Origin: Dipylidium caninum
Lineage: Eukaryota; Platyhelminthes; Cestoda; Cyclophyllidea; Dipylidiidae
NCBI GenBank assembly: GCA_017562135.1
Contig: QEYB01000956.1
Location: 124,001 to 188,000 of the forward strand
Length of the DNA stretch: 64,000 nucleotides
Direction: 5' to 3'
Part shown: positions 12,701 to 26,678 of the stretch, piece by piece
Layout of the letters: every line of letters starts with the position of its first letter
Numbering within the stretch: position 1 is the stretch's first letter
Translations under genes and position numbers: made by a program
The notes under the pieces: model-generated
What the model saw: only the letters and a program-made list of their open reading frames with translations
Database searches by the model: none
What the model was told of the DNA's origin: nothing

Positions 12701-15700
12701 CGGTAAAAATCCGCCTCTTCTCGACGCGACCACTTTCTGCAGCACCAGAAAAGGTAAATATTAAACGGGAAATTTAAAAATAAATGGAAAAGTGAAAATC
12801 AGCGCACATATTTCGCTGCTCCAGGTACGGCTGTGCAGCCACAGTAGAAATGCATTCAGAGCGGAGATTATGTACAGCTTCTATTTCGACCTGTGTACGA
12901 ACCCGCTGGAAGTAGGCAATGAGCTTCCTCATGCGACTGTTGAGATCGACCACAGCGGGGAAGATGAGAAGTGGTGGAGGCAACTGTGATTCGACTTCGT
13001 TTGATGCCATCCTTCCTTCTTCCACGTCTATTTCTACCTCTCCGTTCCTCGATCTCGAAGTAACGGGAGTGGTGTCGTCAGCAGCGATTGTCAAAGTCTT
13101 CTCCTCATATTCCTCCTCCGGTTTCGGTGTAACCGTATCCTGTCCACTCCCTCCGTGCATCTCCGATCTTATCTTAACAGTTGTGATACTTCTCGAAGTA
13201 CCGGTTGTAGAGGGAATAGGAATAAGGGGTGCACTATTTCCGTAGATACGGCGGTAGAAGCAGAAGGCCGGATCGTCACGAATTGCGAAGTACTTCTCCC
13301 AGCCGTGTTTAAAGACTCCCAAAAGAAGACACTTGTCGCAACACGAATCCCACCAATCGGCCGGCACGTCAGCGTCTAGAGCTAAAAGAAAAAATTAGAA
13401 GACTTAAGAAAACGTATCAAATAAACCTAAGAAAGGGCTGGTAGAGCGTATATTACTAACCTTTGAGTGGAGGAAGAGTTTCTGCTAGTTGCGTGAAAAC
13501 GGTGTGATCAAGAGACCCATCGCAAAGACCATCCGCGTGTTCCAAACCGACAATTTCAGTGTGTAAGAAGTAGAGGGTATAGACCCTCACCAATAATCGA
13601 CCTCCAGCTCTCAATAAATGTCGCTTAAAGGAATCACTCGTAATCCCAAAATCGCCCTGGTCTACATCTTCCTCCTTTTTAGGGACATCTTGAGTTTGGT
13701 CCTCCTGTTTGAGAGTGTCAACAGTAGATGGGGGTTCGACATCAAACGTGATGGTTGTTGGAGTTGTCGGAGTGCTTGGAGCATTGGGAGAATCTGTTCC
13801 AAAGCATCCCGCCCTCACTCCTGCTCTTCTTCCACGCCGAGCTACAACACCACCACTAAAGTTGGGACCGATACCTCCGGATGCCCTACATGATGCCTCA
13901 TTATTGGAAGACTTCAAAGATTGTGCCACATCCACAATGGTACGCAGGGAGTTCACGTCAGTTGAATTGATCATCTCCATGACGACGGCACGAACTCTTG
14001 CATCTCCGCCGCCTGTCAATGCCGGTGTAACTTTGAGAGCATAGCCAAGAATACATCGTGCAATCCGCTGCATTTCCAGTTCTGAGATAGCGCGTTTGAA
14101 GGGGAAACAATCAAGGGCATGAGTCCACCGACCCCAACTCCAAGTGAAAAGACATTTCTCCACCCGGAAGAGGTCAACTCGGTCAATGGATTCGCCAATA
14201 CCCTCTTCGTTGCGTCGACACTTCCTGTTCTTCTTGTGTTTTGCCTTGGAAGAAGTGGCGTTTCCAGTGGTGGCTCCGCTAGCCCTAGAATCGCCACCGT
14301 CATCATCTGCACCTGAGCTTTCACCAGAGCTGTTTTCGCCATCACTGGACTCTGCGTTACTACCTCCGCCATTGTTTCCATTGTGAATGCGCGAAGAACT
14401 CTGTGAATGCACCAGACCACTGGTAGACTGCTGTTCATTCAATTCGGCAGTGTAGCGGTGCGTTTGGCGTCGCTGACGGGGTGTCGTCATTATCAAGTCC
14501 TCGAGACAAACAAATGGATGAGTAATTATGAGAAAATTTCCATCAAATAAAAACATTCCAAGCAAGGAGGTTTCTTCAGATCTCCTATCAAAGAGATATC
14601 AACTTCCGTCTGTTAAAAAGGACAACTTGCGACACTTTTTTACACTAATTCCATAAAGAGTATTCACAGGGGTTTAAGTCTGAAATCATCCTCGATCGTA
14701 GACAACACTAGAACCACTCAACGTGGCGATGCAAGCGCAATAAATCTCGGTGGATAATAAGACCAAAAACAAACACCATATACAGATGCAATTAGTTACG
14801 ATAAAAACGACTTTCCTAGAAAAAATTTCCATTTTAATTAGGTACAATAGAGTAAATAAAACAATGAGATAATGCTCGCATCCACCAGTAATACCAGAAG
14901 ACAGCCATGACGTAAAACTGCCCAGTAAGCGTTCATATATTTGCAAAATTTATGCGATTTAAGACTTCCTAGGAAAATAACTTGTTCGTGGTGTCGGTGT
15001 TTCGGATGGCGGCTGATTATAAAGTCACATAAAAAGACATCGACGAGAAATAGCTAATGAACCGGAAATCCACCCTAATCCAAAGGTGGCCGGCTAACAG
15101 TTTATCGTCGAACAACCATAATTCTAATACTCGACACTGCATGATAATATTGATTTAAAAAAAAAATACCTCAAATTCTAGACCAACTTCCTCTACACCA
15201 GCCTTTTTGGCCCATTTTTGCCAGAAGTCAGGATCGTCCAATGCGATGTCGTTACGATTATTTGAGATGGAGAATGTGGCCTGTAAGTGAAGAGCACAGG
15301 AACCACTGAGTTCACAGAAAGGATAGATCTGTCAAATTGTATGCGACGGGGAATACCTTAGAAAAGGTTGAATTCTTTTCTCCTTGTTCTAATTGTACCA
15401 CATGGGATCGCGATTGAAGAATTTGGTCAATATCCTCTTCACAAAAGTCGTCACCAGCTTTGTCATCATCCATGAGGGCGCCGTATGCACCCTTTTTGAG
15501 TAGCTCCTCAACTTCCTTTTTGCTCAGTTGTGCTTGCCGAGCATGAGCTCCGGTTGATTGAAGGACCGCTTTGTCCAAACCCAGCTTCAACGAAGCTCGA
15601 TCGAACATCTCCCGTTCATATGTATTACGCGTGATAAGGCGGTAAACTTTGACCATCTTCTGCTGACCAATACGATGACAACGAGCCTGGGCTTGAAGGT

Positions 15701-18700
15701 CATTTTGAGGGTTCCAATCCGAATCGTAGATTATGACCACATCAGCTGCCGTTAGATTGATCCCCAATCCTCCCGCTTTGGTACAGAGTAGGAAAACGAA
15801 TTTATCGGGGTCTAAGAAAAGAAGAAAAAGGATAAAAACAATAACTCCAGTTTGTATAGAGAAAAATGAATGCGAGATTTCTCTAAATCGGAGCGACAAG
15901 GGGTTTCAATAATCACGCATTGACCTTAGAGGTCACCTTTATAAAGTTCTCATAAACTAACTACAATTTGCGACTGCAACTGGTAGTAATTTTGCAAGTT
16001 TTATTCGTCATCTAGCAGATAACTACATAACCGAGTTCATTAAATAACTGTGAACTAGAATAGATCAATTTTACTTTCAGTATAGCGCAAATTGACTAAA
16101 CTAGAAAAGAATATACATCAATATAACAACTAGATGGACAACAGCACTTATGAAATAAAATTTCACTGTATGATAAAGATTTCGCTTCCTTTTTTCACGT
16201 CATCATTGAAATCCCGATTCTCTTGCAGATGACAATAAAAGAAATCACTCCTTGTTATTTCATCTGGCCACCTAGTAGTTCTGCAATTTCATCCACCATA
16301 AACTTGGATGACTACACAATCACTCCCTACCTCTATTGACAATGTATGCTTTGTGTTGAGAAGGAAAACATTATACCTAAAACCATTTCGCGATGGGAAT
16401 ATTTAAGTGTTTCCTAGAACCTTAGTGGCTTTTAGGCAATATCTCCTATAGCATTCCAGACCGCATCACTTGAGTGGGAGGTGAAAATTTTACACTGCCT
16501 CGTTGCTTAACTTAGATTCCTTCATTCGCGATACTCAAGGCCACAATCAAGGATTCGTGGGAGATTACCATAAAAGATCCACCAGAAACTGATATTTCTG
16601 ATGACACATATACTATTTTAGAATTCAATGGAGTTGTGGCAAGCTGAAAATGATACTTCTTCGCAAATAAGAGAAAAACCGGAACTAACAAGGAGATAAA
16701 TGGATAAAATTCGAATGAAGTGAAATGTACACGCAAACTTTAACCAGTTATGATGATGGTGGTAGCTGTTAGTCGATTTTCTAAAAACCTTAATCAGAGG
16801 TCCAAGTTATGCTAAAGAATGTCGAATTGCGAAAAAGACCTACCATTACAAAAACGATCAATTGCTTCTTGCCGCATCAGTCCATGAATGCGTCCATCAA
16901 TGCGTTCGAAGCTAAAACCTTGGTACACCAGATAATCCTCCAAAATATCCAACACGCGAATCATCTGTGAGAACACCAACACTTTGTGTCCGCCTGCCTT
17001 CAACTTTGGCAATAACTTGTGAATGAGAACAAGCTTCCCGGATGCATTTAACAAAGCGTTAAACATCTGCTGTTCCTCATTATAAGGCCTCGATGGATCT
17101 GATTCGGCCTAGATTAGAGAGGTACCATTTATTTTGACAAAACACGAAGATAAATTTGAGAAGAAGTGAGGTTATCTTACTAGGACACGCTGCTCCGCCA
17201 GAATGGTTTCTTCAGCTCCCTTGATGAGAAAAGGATGGTTACAACATTTTCGGAGTTCCATCATCACATTCATGAGGTTAGGCATGTTGGATCCGGTGGT
17301 ACCTTTGCATAGGAAAGTGAAATTTCGTTCCATTATGGCCCGATAATACTTCTTTTGGAGGTTCGTCAGTTCAACCTAAAAGGTAAAAACTCAATAAGAC
17401 CCTTTCCAAGTTACTGAATAGTAGATAGGTGAAACCACCTCAATTATGGTTTCTTCTTTTGGAGCAAGACTCTTTTCTACGTCTTCCTTTAATCGCCTAA
17501 GCATCATTGGTTTAAGGAGAGACTTCAAATCCTCCACCTGCTGTTCGGTCTTCAGTTCACCGTATTCGGCTAAGAACGTGGTAGCACAAGAAAAGCGCTC
17601 CGGTTCCAAAAAATTCAATAGGCCGAACAACTCCTCGACATTGTTCTGCAGTGGTGTCCCCGTCAACAGCACTCTATGATCCTACAAGGGATCGTCCAGA
17701 TCAAACAACCAGTCAGAAAAAGCTTCATTTTTAAACAGGTGAACATGATGAATGTCACTTTTGTGTAGTTGCAAACACAAAATATGTTGACAATAACGTG
17801 TGCAAACAAGCAACTGTGTGCCAAAAAAATAAGCGTCCTCACCAAATCAAGATAACGCAGACCTTCACCAAGCTTGCATTTCTTGTTTTTCAGCCGATGG
17901 GCCTCATCAATGATTGCCACAGCCCAGTGCATCTTACCGAAGAACTCAATATCCGACATAAGTACCTCGAAAGTAGTAATGAGAGCATTGAACTTGTAGA
18001 CATCATGACGATATTGAGAAATGGAAAAGCCGTTACTACTCGTCGAGGAGAGAGTTGTACTAGAGCCAGCGGTGATCCTTTTCCGATGGTAAAAAAGTTC
18101 GTACTCCTGAATCATACTTCTACTAACCGCACTACCATGATATACAATAGCATTGAGATCGGACCAATTTTCGAACTCGCGTTGCCAATTGCCCACAGTA
18201 GAGAGAGGCACAATGATGAGGAAGGGCCCAGAAACACCAGCCTTGACAACTTCAAGAAGGAATGCTATGGATTGCACCGTCTTCCCCAAACCCATCTCAT
18301 CAGCCAGAATACAGTTTCGTCTGTTGTACCAACAAAAGGAAAGCCAATTAACCCCTTCCACTTGGTACTCACGTAGACGGTTGTCGTTACGGTACAATTC
18401 ATCCTCTGTGATTGGACGCCACACGGAGGGGTCTGGCCGAATTATCTAATGTGCAAAAGTGTTAGATGTAAACCGATGCACTTCGTAGATTAATAATCCA
18501 GAATCAAAAACATACCTTGTGATTACTATCACGAATAATTGGAGGGTTCTTAGGTGGGTTCCTAATGCGCATAAACTCCTTAACCTTCACAGGATCAACA
18601 TCTTCAGCGAGTTCCCAAGTAGCGTCCTCATATGGCAAAGACCGCCACTTGACGAGGTAGTAGGTGACCGTGGCAGGCTGCTCATCATCTAGATTTGTGG

Positions 18701-21700
18701 TTTCTTCTTGCGTTTCGGATCCAGCAGTTTCAGGAGTATTTGCGTTTGTGGCTGTTGCTTCATCCTCCGTGTCTTCCTCCTGCGTTCGAGATCTTGGTGG
18801 TCGGCCACGCCTCTTCCTCCCTCTTAGGGGACCCTGCGAACGCTTATTCGTTCCATCGGAATTGAGAATATCATCAGTAACAATTTCACCACTAACGCGT
18901 TCATAGATACGGATATCGAGGACCCGATCCACTTCCACATAGTCGGGGTTGAAAAGCATAGTCGTGCCGTCATCATCATCCGCATTTGACGGTGGAATAG
19001 GATCTGTACCACTTTTCGCAAGAAATTTTTTCAGTTTTGTCGCTATACGTGGATCTCCGATTTCATCTAAGGCCTTCCAGTCACAATGCATGTAGGAACT
19101 GACAAAGAGAATACAAGAGATTGAACATGGACTAGCAAATGTAATTACTATAAAAATATAAAGTCAAACTTACAATCCCTTATATTTAAGGTAAAATTCT
19201 TCAACCTGCTCCTCTTCGACCTCTTCATTCTTTACTTCTTCGGCACTTGTCTTTTCCTGATACTTTTGGTTATTCCTATCTCGGTGCTCTGTCCTTGCTA
19301 TTTCCTCATTTAATCCACAAGAATTCCACTCCTCAAAATTGTGTGCTTGATCCTTCCTTGGAGAGATGCTTTTATTCTTTCTCGATTTTTTCACAGGCCG
19401 TGTTGACATCCGACGACCGAGGATCTTTTCAACTACTTTAACGCCGACAAAATCTGCGTCCTGTGAAAGTTTAAGAAAAAAGTGCCAATAATGTCAGAAG
19501 AAGATAGACGAGGGATTGTAGATTTTTCACACTCACGTGTTTTCTCCCGGACCCCTCGATAGCTTCATTGTCGGATCCGTCAGCTGAATCGCCTTCGCCA
19601 ACGCCATCATCCGAGAGACCGAAATCCACGCTATCAATAGTATATCTCTTTCGATCCGCTGCTCGTCTGCCAGACCTTCGAGTCTAAGAAGTGAACAATC
19701 ATAAAACTCCAGTCGAACTTCGGAGAAAGATTAAACAACAAACCTACAGAGCCATCAAGAGAATTTTCTTCGCCGATCTGGGAATTTAACCCATGTGAAG
19801 CGTTTGAATGGGGATTACCACGCAAGGAAACCCCAGCACCGTCATCATCCGATTCTGAAACATCCGATTCGTCGCCATAATGATAGACTCCACGTCGCTT
19901 TTTTTTCATTAGAGATTTCAAAGACCTAAGATCAAAGCAAAACCCATTTATAAAAGTGCTATATTTTTTCCCGAGGCCTAATAGTAAAAAGTACTTCTTC
20001 TTCTTAGGTCGAGGAACGCGTAGACGAGGTAAAGGTCTTGGACGCTTTAAAAAAACTTCTCCAGGTTCCTCTGTCGTTGTCGTTGTTGCTGTGATAGATT
20101 CTTCGTCTACTTCAGTCAGCGCCACCGAAGCAGCCATTGTATCCTCGTCATCCTCACCATCAAAAAATGTAGATCTTACATCTGAGATTCTCGGATTATT
20201 CACACTTTCAACCCCCATACCCTGTATATCGAGCTTTAAGGGGTCTTCCCTCGTTGTCTTTAAGGAAGATGTTTTTCGCCGTGAACGCTTTACGTTGGTG
20301 GAAACAAGGACACCAGCTTTTCGTTTTCCTGTGCTTTCAGACGTCTTAGAGGGTCGTTTCTTCTTCACAGCAGCAGACGAAACTGAAATTACTGAATTTA
20401 TCTCGTGGTTGTCCCCAGATTGTTCCGCCTTCCTCCTTCGTCCGCGCAGTCGTTTTGTCAGACCTTTATCATCTAACTCCGGTTTTATTAAAGTCATGCT
20501 TTCGTCGGACGCTAGGCGTTCTACGTTATCAGGTCCCTTTGAATTCATCTCAGCTAACTCTTCTACCTCTAGTAGTTCTTTGGGGAGGATGGGCGGAGGA
20601 TTATCGTTAATGGAGGAGGCTGGAGGGCTTTGGACTGGAAGCGGAGATTTCAAACTCGGGGGTTTAGGACTACTTTCGTGTATCTGAAATTAAAAATAAC
20701 AATGACAATTCAAAAATGGGATCAAGTAACGTTGGTTAACGTGCCAGTCATCAATGCACCTCAGCGTAATTAGACAACAGTGAAAATGGAAATGACTCAT
20801 ACACGTAAATGCGGAGAGAAAAAATGTGCTTCATTGCAATTTGCACATATGAATATGGAATTCAATTAAATATTAGCTTCAACCATGTGAGAACGCTACC
20901 TCGCCACAATGTACCAAACACGGATTATAGAGGAAATGACATCACAAGTTTATCGAACTTCATGAGCTGAAATGCAGTATAATAGCAACTGAAGATGGGA
21001 TATGCAATAAATAAAATGCCTACGGCGAACGAAATGAACTTTAAGTGTCCGTTATGCGCAGTAATTCCAAATATCGACCGAAATTAGAACAGATTGACGG
21101 AACTAAAATCTGTTTTTTTTTCGCTAACGTACATGCATGAACAATCTGCGAAATGATGAGGTCAAGGTAGAAAATACCAACCTGTTCTGAACGAGGCGAA
21201 AATGCAACAGTCTGGGGTGAACCAACAACAGCACCTACTGACTGTGAGAAAAGAGGCGAGAGCTGGGCAGGGGGCATAGCTGTGTTGGAGGATTGAAGAG
21301 GTGACATTGTCAACTCAGGCGACTTGACACGAATTGGGCTGGGACTCAATGTCTGAGTAACCGACGGTTCTGAGAACGAAGGCAAACGTACCTGGCTCTC
21401 CTCCTTTTCCCCAATTTCTGATGACATGGATTTGAGTTTAGTAACTGGGTGACATCGGCCTTCAATTAGAGGGGAAATGTGAGGCGACGGTTCAATTGGA
21501 GGACAAATCTGCGAGGTACTAATTGTGGATGGAAGAGCTAGCTGTTGAGATTGCGAATGAAGGGACAGAGAGCGAGGAAGAGGATCAGTAGCAGAACCAA
21601 CTGATATCACGTTTGGGGGACATTGTGTGTTAACAAACCGCTCCAGAGCAGCTGGCTCATGCATGGGATGTGGTGAGTACAGAGGCCTGGTAGCAGGACC

Positions 21701-22441
21701 GCCACCGCGTGGCCTTGGGGGACGTTTAGTAGATTTTTGTAGCTGTTGACGAGAAATCCTAGACTGCTGGGTGTATGGACTCATTGGTTCACCGTTAGTG
21801 GATAGCGAATGTGGTGGAGGCTGTGATGGCAGTGAGAGACCAGAATAAGTGCCTGGTAGCATTTCACCGTGACAATATGGTCGCGATGTGACTGGATATG
21901 GTGTAGCGGAGGAATTTTGATATGACTGTTGTGAAGACGACGCACTTATCGGAGGCATGTGACCAGGAGGATAGTTGGTGACAGGCAGCCTGTTACTACT
22001 ACTACCACCGCCAGAATGGAATGTAGTTTGCGATGTATAGGGATCGGGTTGGTATTGTTGAGGTTGCTGACTCTCGGTCCAACCGGATGTCAATGAGGAC
22101 TGGCTAGAAACTGGTCTCTGGTGCACCTGAGAATGGGAACTCGGCAGAGAAGACATTGCAGGAGCAGCATAGGAGTTCTCCGTATACTTTTCCCTGTGGG
22201 AATAGACAGGGTGGTTAAAATAATATGACTCCATATCGTATTGACCACTGTAGTAGGAATTAGGAGGGATATCTGAGGCTGTGGAGTAATGTCCGGGGGT
22301 AGGCTCCTGATAAGTTTGATATGAGCGCTGCTGTGAGACCTGACTGGCGGGGTAGGCGTCTTTCGTGGGATCTTCGACGGTCAACTCTTGCAGAAAGCTC
22401 GAGCCGGAAGCATTAAATCCACCGTATGAATGGCTATCCAT
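6782..22441 (-). CDS. CHD7: CHD subfamily III chromatin remodelling ATPase (CHD7/8/9, kismet type)
   Basis: This is an ATP-dependent nucleosome remodeller acting at enhancers and promoters. Exons, 5' to 3' on the minus strand: 21182-22441, 19995-20683, 19748-19925, 19537-19683, 19174-19460, 18516-19098, 17843-18445, 17439-17681, 17181-17375, 16844-17108, 15357-15811, 15170-15280, 13461-14499, 12829-13381, 12480-12736, 10099-10363, 8849-9201, 8369-8778, 8028-8304, 7427-7954 and 6782-7353. They total 9270 nt (3089 residues) with consistent phases. Domains: a Ser/Pro/Tyr/Gln-rich N terminus (1-420); a basic region; chromodomain 1 ([18 protein letters not shown], ~760-880); chromodomain 2 ([10 protein letters not shown] ... 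[17 protein letters not shown]); SNF2 lobe 1 (DEMGLGKT ~1097, DEAH ~1228); lobe 2 ([22 protein letters not shown]); SANT/SLIDE ([16 protein letters not shown] ~1785, PADWW, LPEWW); and one BRK (~2724-2765). A single BRK resembles fly kismet more than vertebrate CHD7. The weakest junction is 8304/8369. Confidence 0.95.
10364..12479 (-). other. Large intron (15) of the CHD gene, CpG- and CA-rich
   Basis: This 2.1 kb intron separates the exon ending in [11 protein letters not shown] from the exon carrying [13 protein letters not shown]. Most introns of this gene are 63-79 nt, so it stands out. Its middle (about 10450-11240) is rich in CG/CA motifs such as CGCACGCACGTACG and carries an (AC)n tract at 10734-10764. 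No conserved coding exon is visible; the open frames here are low-complexity. It could host an internal promoter, enhancer or decayed repeat, but nothing specific can be shown. Confidence 0.6.
10734..10764. repeat. (AC)n microsatellite in CHD intron 15
   Basis: About 31 bases of nearly pure AC dinucleotide, with one AT interruption near the start. Confidence 0.9.
15812..16843 (-). other. CHD intron 10, 1.0 kb, no internal gene
   Basis: This intron splits helicase lobe 2 between DRFCNG and DKFVFLLC. The donor is GTAGGT and the acceptor TTTTCTTAG. The content is AT-rich with short open frames that match nothing recognisable. Confidence 0.75.
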
Positions 22442-25400
22442 GGAATATTTATGCGACAGAGCAGTTGCCGGATATTGTAAGTTAGCGAAGGTTTTTAAGG
22501 GCTCGCGAAGATTTATACATAAAAAAGTGTTCAAAATTTAACAGCAATGTCAATTACGCATAACGGGCAATAATAATGTTCAGCCCTATACAAAAATGCA
22601 TACAATAAAAGAGACGCGCCATTTTACTTTTAGAAGAAAGCGGCTTCAATTTCGTCACAACTAAAACGCCCGCCATCCCACCGAAAACGCCAATTTTCCG
22701 TAATAAATTATGGATAATATAAATTTTACTACAATGACCTGATCTTGGGTGTGTTACTCATGAACAAACGGTCATTAATCCATAGATTTCTCTTAAAACG
22801 TTCGTATAGCGAACACCTTGATTTTCCAACCAATGGCGGACATCTATGACCTATTTAACTGGTTTCCTGGAAGATATCATTTATTTCTACAATCCTCTAC
22901 TCGTAAGGAGCTTATAACCAAAGAAATAACCCGCAGTGTCGAAGTGGACAATGTGTCTTTGTGGATCCGGTAATGAAGTAGATTCCGCATATGGATAGGT
23001 CCTTACTGAGAACACTTTATTTTCCTCTCACACATACAGAACCTGAAAGGTGGCCTCTGTTGGTGACCGCAGGAATATTGCCAGTATTGCAAATTATCCG
23101 ATGGTGTTTGATCGGAAATCTTTTCTACTCTTATACACAATTACCCTAAAATTATGTTCACATGGTCATTTATAACTACCAACACGATTCCTTAAGAGTT
23201 ACGGGGTTTTGATTATCTTAACTTTACATTTAGGCCAGCATTTCTACGAGAAACAACGAGGTCAGAAACATATGTATTAAACAACTTTCTTCCGACAGTG
23301 CATGCGAAAAACGACTAAAATTGAATTTTTATACTTGTTCTACTAGACTTATTAATGTATCCATGGAGAGCAGCCTAATATCATCGAAACGCACATATTT
23401 ACATTGTTTTGCTCATCTTTGACATAGATTTCTAATGTTTTTTTAACTCTCCACGCATTCCCTGTTAACCCCGTAGTGCACCTATTATACTTCTACTGGC
23501 GTCCAGCTAGTTTTAATACGGTACAGTACAGGAATGTACCGTATGTCTTTCAGAGTCCCTTGAACTTTCCTGTTTTTACTCCATTGCGCAGACCATCTGA
23601 TTGTCTTTTGACTAATCACTTGATATACTTATAAATGGCGCAGCTTCCACTCACAGTTCATACGTTGGTTTCTAGTTATCTCATGTGCGCTAGGGGCGTC
23701 TGCTATTTCCACGATCATTCCACTTTTAGAAAGATATGCTATGAATAGGAGTAGTTATTGGTCTCCTGAGGATATGAACGATGTTAAGGTCATGCATATC
23801 TTTTACTGACTGTACTCTAAGGGCCACAACCATAAGTTCTAAGGGAAGACGATATTATTAACCCTTTTTGTGTACCTGACCCCATTACTCATTCGCAGCT
23901 TCTGCCTAGTTAAGGATATTGTGTCTTTTAGTTTCGATTCCGTTATCCTTAATAGACATCAGTTCAATTCTATGCTGCGCAAAATTTTTATATTAATGAG
24001 TTCTTTCGGTGGCCAAACCAGGGATGCTGGACTAAAAACCATATTTTTAATAGCATCATATACAAAGGGTGCAAATAAATTAAGAAGAAGATTTTGGCCA
24101 AATTAAAAAATCCCTGGCTATTAATTTCACTGCAAATTTTAAATGGTGCACAACCAAGCTAACCACAGATCCAATAATTTTAACTACAAGATTTTCGCAT
24201 CTATTTTGTCTTGTAGATACGTCTGACCGTAAAAGTTCAGCAGTGTGTCATTTCTTAATTTCTTATACGTCACATGAATATGTGCCAGAGAAATCACGAC
24301 AGAAACCATGACTACCCTTGGGGAAATAATAAGTGGTATGCTCACCGAACTCATTTGTTCAGCTGAGGCCAAAATAAACCGAAAAGAGATTTCTACAACA
24401 TTCTCCGTGACTAAATAATCTTATCGTAATTTATTGGTTTATTCTTCGCTTACGAAGAAGGGTGAAAAGCCGGCTTTAAAGATGATCAGATAAATGTCTT
24501 TATTGGGATGATGTGTGGTAAAGCAGAGTATTTACTCACACTTATTAACTGTGGCGATTGGAGAAAAAATCACGGCTTATCTCTTAGGGTATGTAGAGCA
24601 GTGAAATAACCAGAAAAATGAAGGACAGAGGCACCGCTTGTCTAAAGGAATAGTAGAATCGCTGTATCGAATCTCCTGATATAAGTCCATTATTTAATTA
24701 ATCATTAATTGGAAGTAAGAGCCACTTCCAATTTTGGGCTTCGTAATGGTAGGTTGATATAACTAAACCAGGCTTATTTTGGGTTTCTCGTCATTAAAGC
24801 TTGTTCAAAATTGTTTTTACATCCACACAGCTTCAAATTTCAAGCAGAATTTTCACTGTCACTAGGCTGGTGCGTTTCCTTCCGTAGAGAAGCCGATCTT
24901 GTCTTACCGTTTGCTTTCTCTATTGTTACAAATGTAAAATTCTTCTACCCCATAATGTCGCCATCGGGTAGCAGTTCCGCCTAATCTAGCAATTTCCGAA
25001 CCAAAATTAACAATAGAGGATCTTATCTAAATTGTTGCCAATTATTTTTCGTCATAATGTTACCCAACATTTTCCCATGCCTGAGAAAAAATTATCATAT
25101 GAACGAAACAGTTTTGTTTCCCCATGCATACGACGATTATTAATCGCGCTGTGTGCCAAAAAACACTTCTGAATATCAGCGGCAGATGTAAAGCATATTT
25201 TCATTCTTTTCCAGTCCTGATTTGTGGCGGTTAATAATTAAAGAAAAGGGACAGATTTCCTACTCATAGTTTCAAAAGCCATTTAGATTTGAGCATATAT
25301 AAGGTAAACTGTTTGTGGAATACAGGGAAAGCTGACGATATCATGACTTTAATGGAACTTAATCCCCACAAAAGGGGTCTATCAGGTGTCATCAACACAA

Positions 25401-26678
25401 ACTCCAACGTTCTCACTTAACGTCACATTTTGGCGCCTACGCCAACATGAATTATGAGTTAGTTGCGACTGGAATCAGTCGTCTGCTAAACTGTTAGATC
25501 GTTTCATCAGGGTGTAAGTTTTCTTGTTTTAAGGGTAACACAAATTGCACTCGCCCACCCCAAGACCTCCCGAAACCTTCGGCAGTGAAAGTGAACGTTA
25601 CGATATGGGTATTGGTGTCAAATGATTGAAACGTGGCGGTACGGTTTGCTCTGCGTTCTGTTGCTAAATTCACAATTTATCGGTACGGTTAATACGGAGT
25701 CACTCAAGTTGTCATAACATCCAGCCATGACAGGCGATTCAGGGAATTTCCCGCTGTCCTTTACCTGCACTGATAAGAGGCCGCTCTAATCCTCGTTTCC
25801 GCTTCACCTTAGCGACACTAAATAAGAGTTGAAATAAAGGCGCCATCAGGTAGCTTTTAGACGACCATTCCATAATGAAAAAGGCCCTGGGTTTAATAAT
25901 CATTTTCTACCGTCATGTCCGGTCAGCATAAGGCTTGAATCAGATCAAAGTTCGATTATTTGTCGTTCTTTCATTCGGCTCGCCTCCTTCTGTTTAGCTT
26001 TGTCTGCCAATGGCAATGTTTTCCGAGACAATCTCTCATTACACACTGCCTTAAAATTGGCGCACTTGAAACTCCTGCATTTTTCCACCTCCCACATGGC
26101 TTAATTAACAAATCTAAAAGACTACTTCCCTTTTAGAATAAGTTGTTCAATAATTATACAACTTGCGCATTTGGACAACAGACGGGAATAACGGGAACCC
26201 GTCTGATGTGATGGAGCCTCTTCATCATCATCGCTCCGAAGTAAGTGCAAATAAGAAAGGACATACGTGCTAAAATTTAGATTTTCTTAAATTCTAATCC
26301 GTCTAGAAAGTAGTCTAATCTCATCACATGAAATATTGCATATTTGTTCTCATTTACGAGGAATCATATACATTTTTAATCGTCCACTTTCCCCACTGCT
26401 GGTTGTTGTAAAATTGTTAGGCATTCGAAGGCTTCACAATAATGTTGTTTCTCTAACCAGGTTATTTATAGCCGTCGAAGACAGTTGCAAAATCGTGTAT
26501 TTGTAAAATCGCATATACATTTATATACAAGTGAAGAGAAATGTGAAAGGAAACGCTCAATGTCGGCCCTTTTTCCTCGATCAAAGTGTCACCCAACTCT
26601 TGCTGCCTACTACCGACGTAAGAATAGAATATTAATATATACTCTACTTACACATAAACAGTAGGAGTATTTATATTG
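22442..26678. other. Intergenic region between the CHD 5' end and the ZBED-like 3' end
   Basis: About 4.2 kb upstream of the CHD start codon and downstream of the next minus-strand gene, so it should hold the CHD promoter and 5' UTR and the ZBED-like 3' UTR. The sequence is AT-rich. Short open frames at 23870-24106 (plus) and 24184-24372 (minus) have no recognisable motif and I do not support them as genes. No RNA gene or repeat is evident. Confidence 0.5.
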
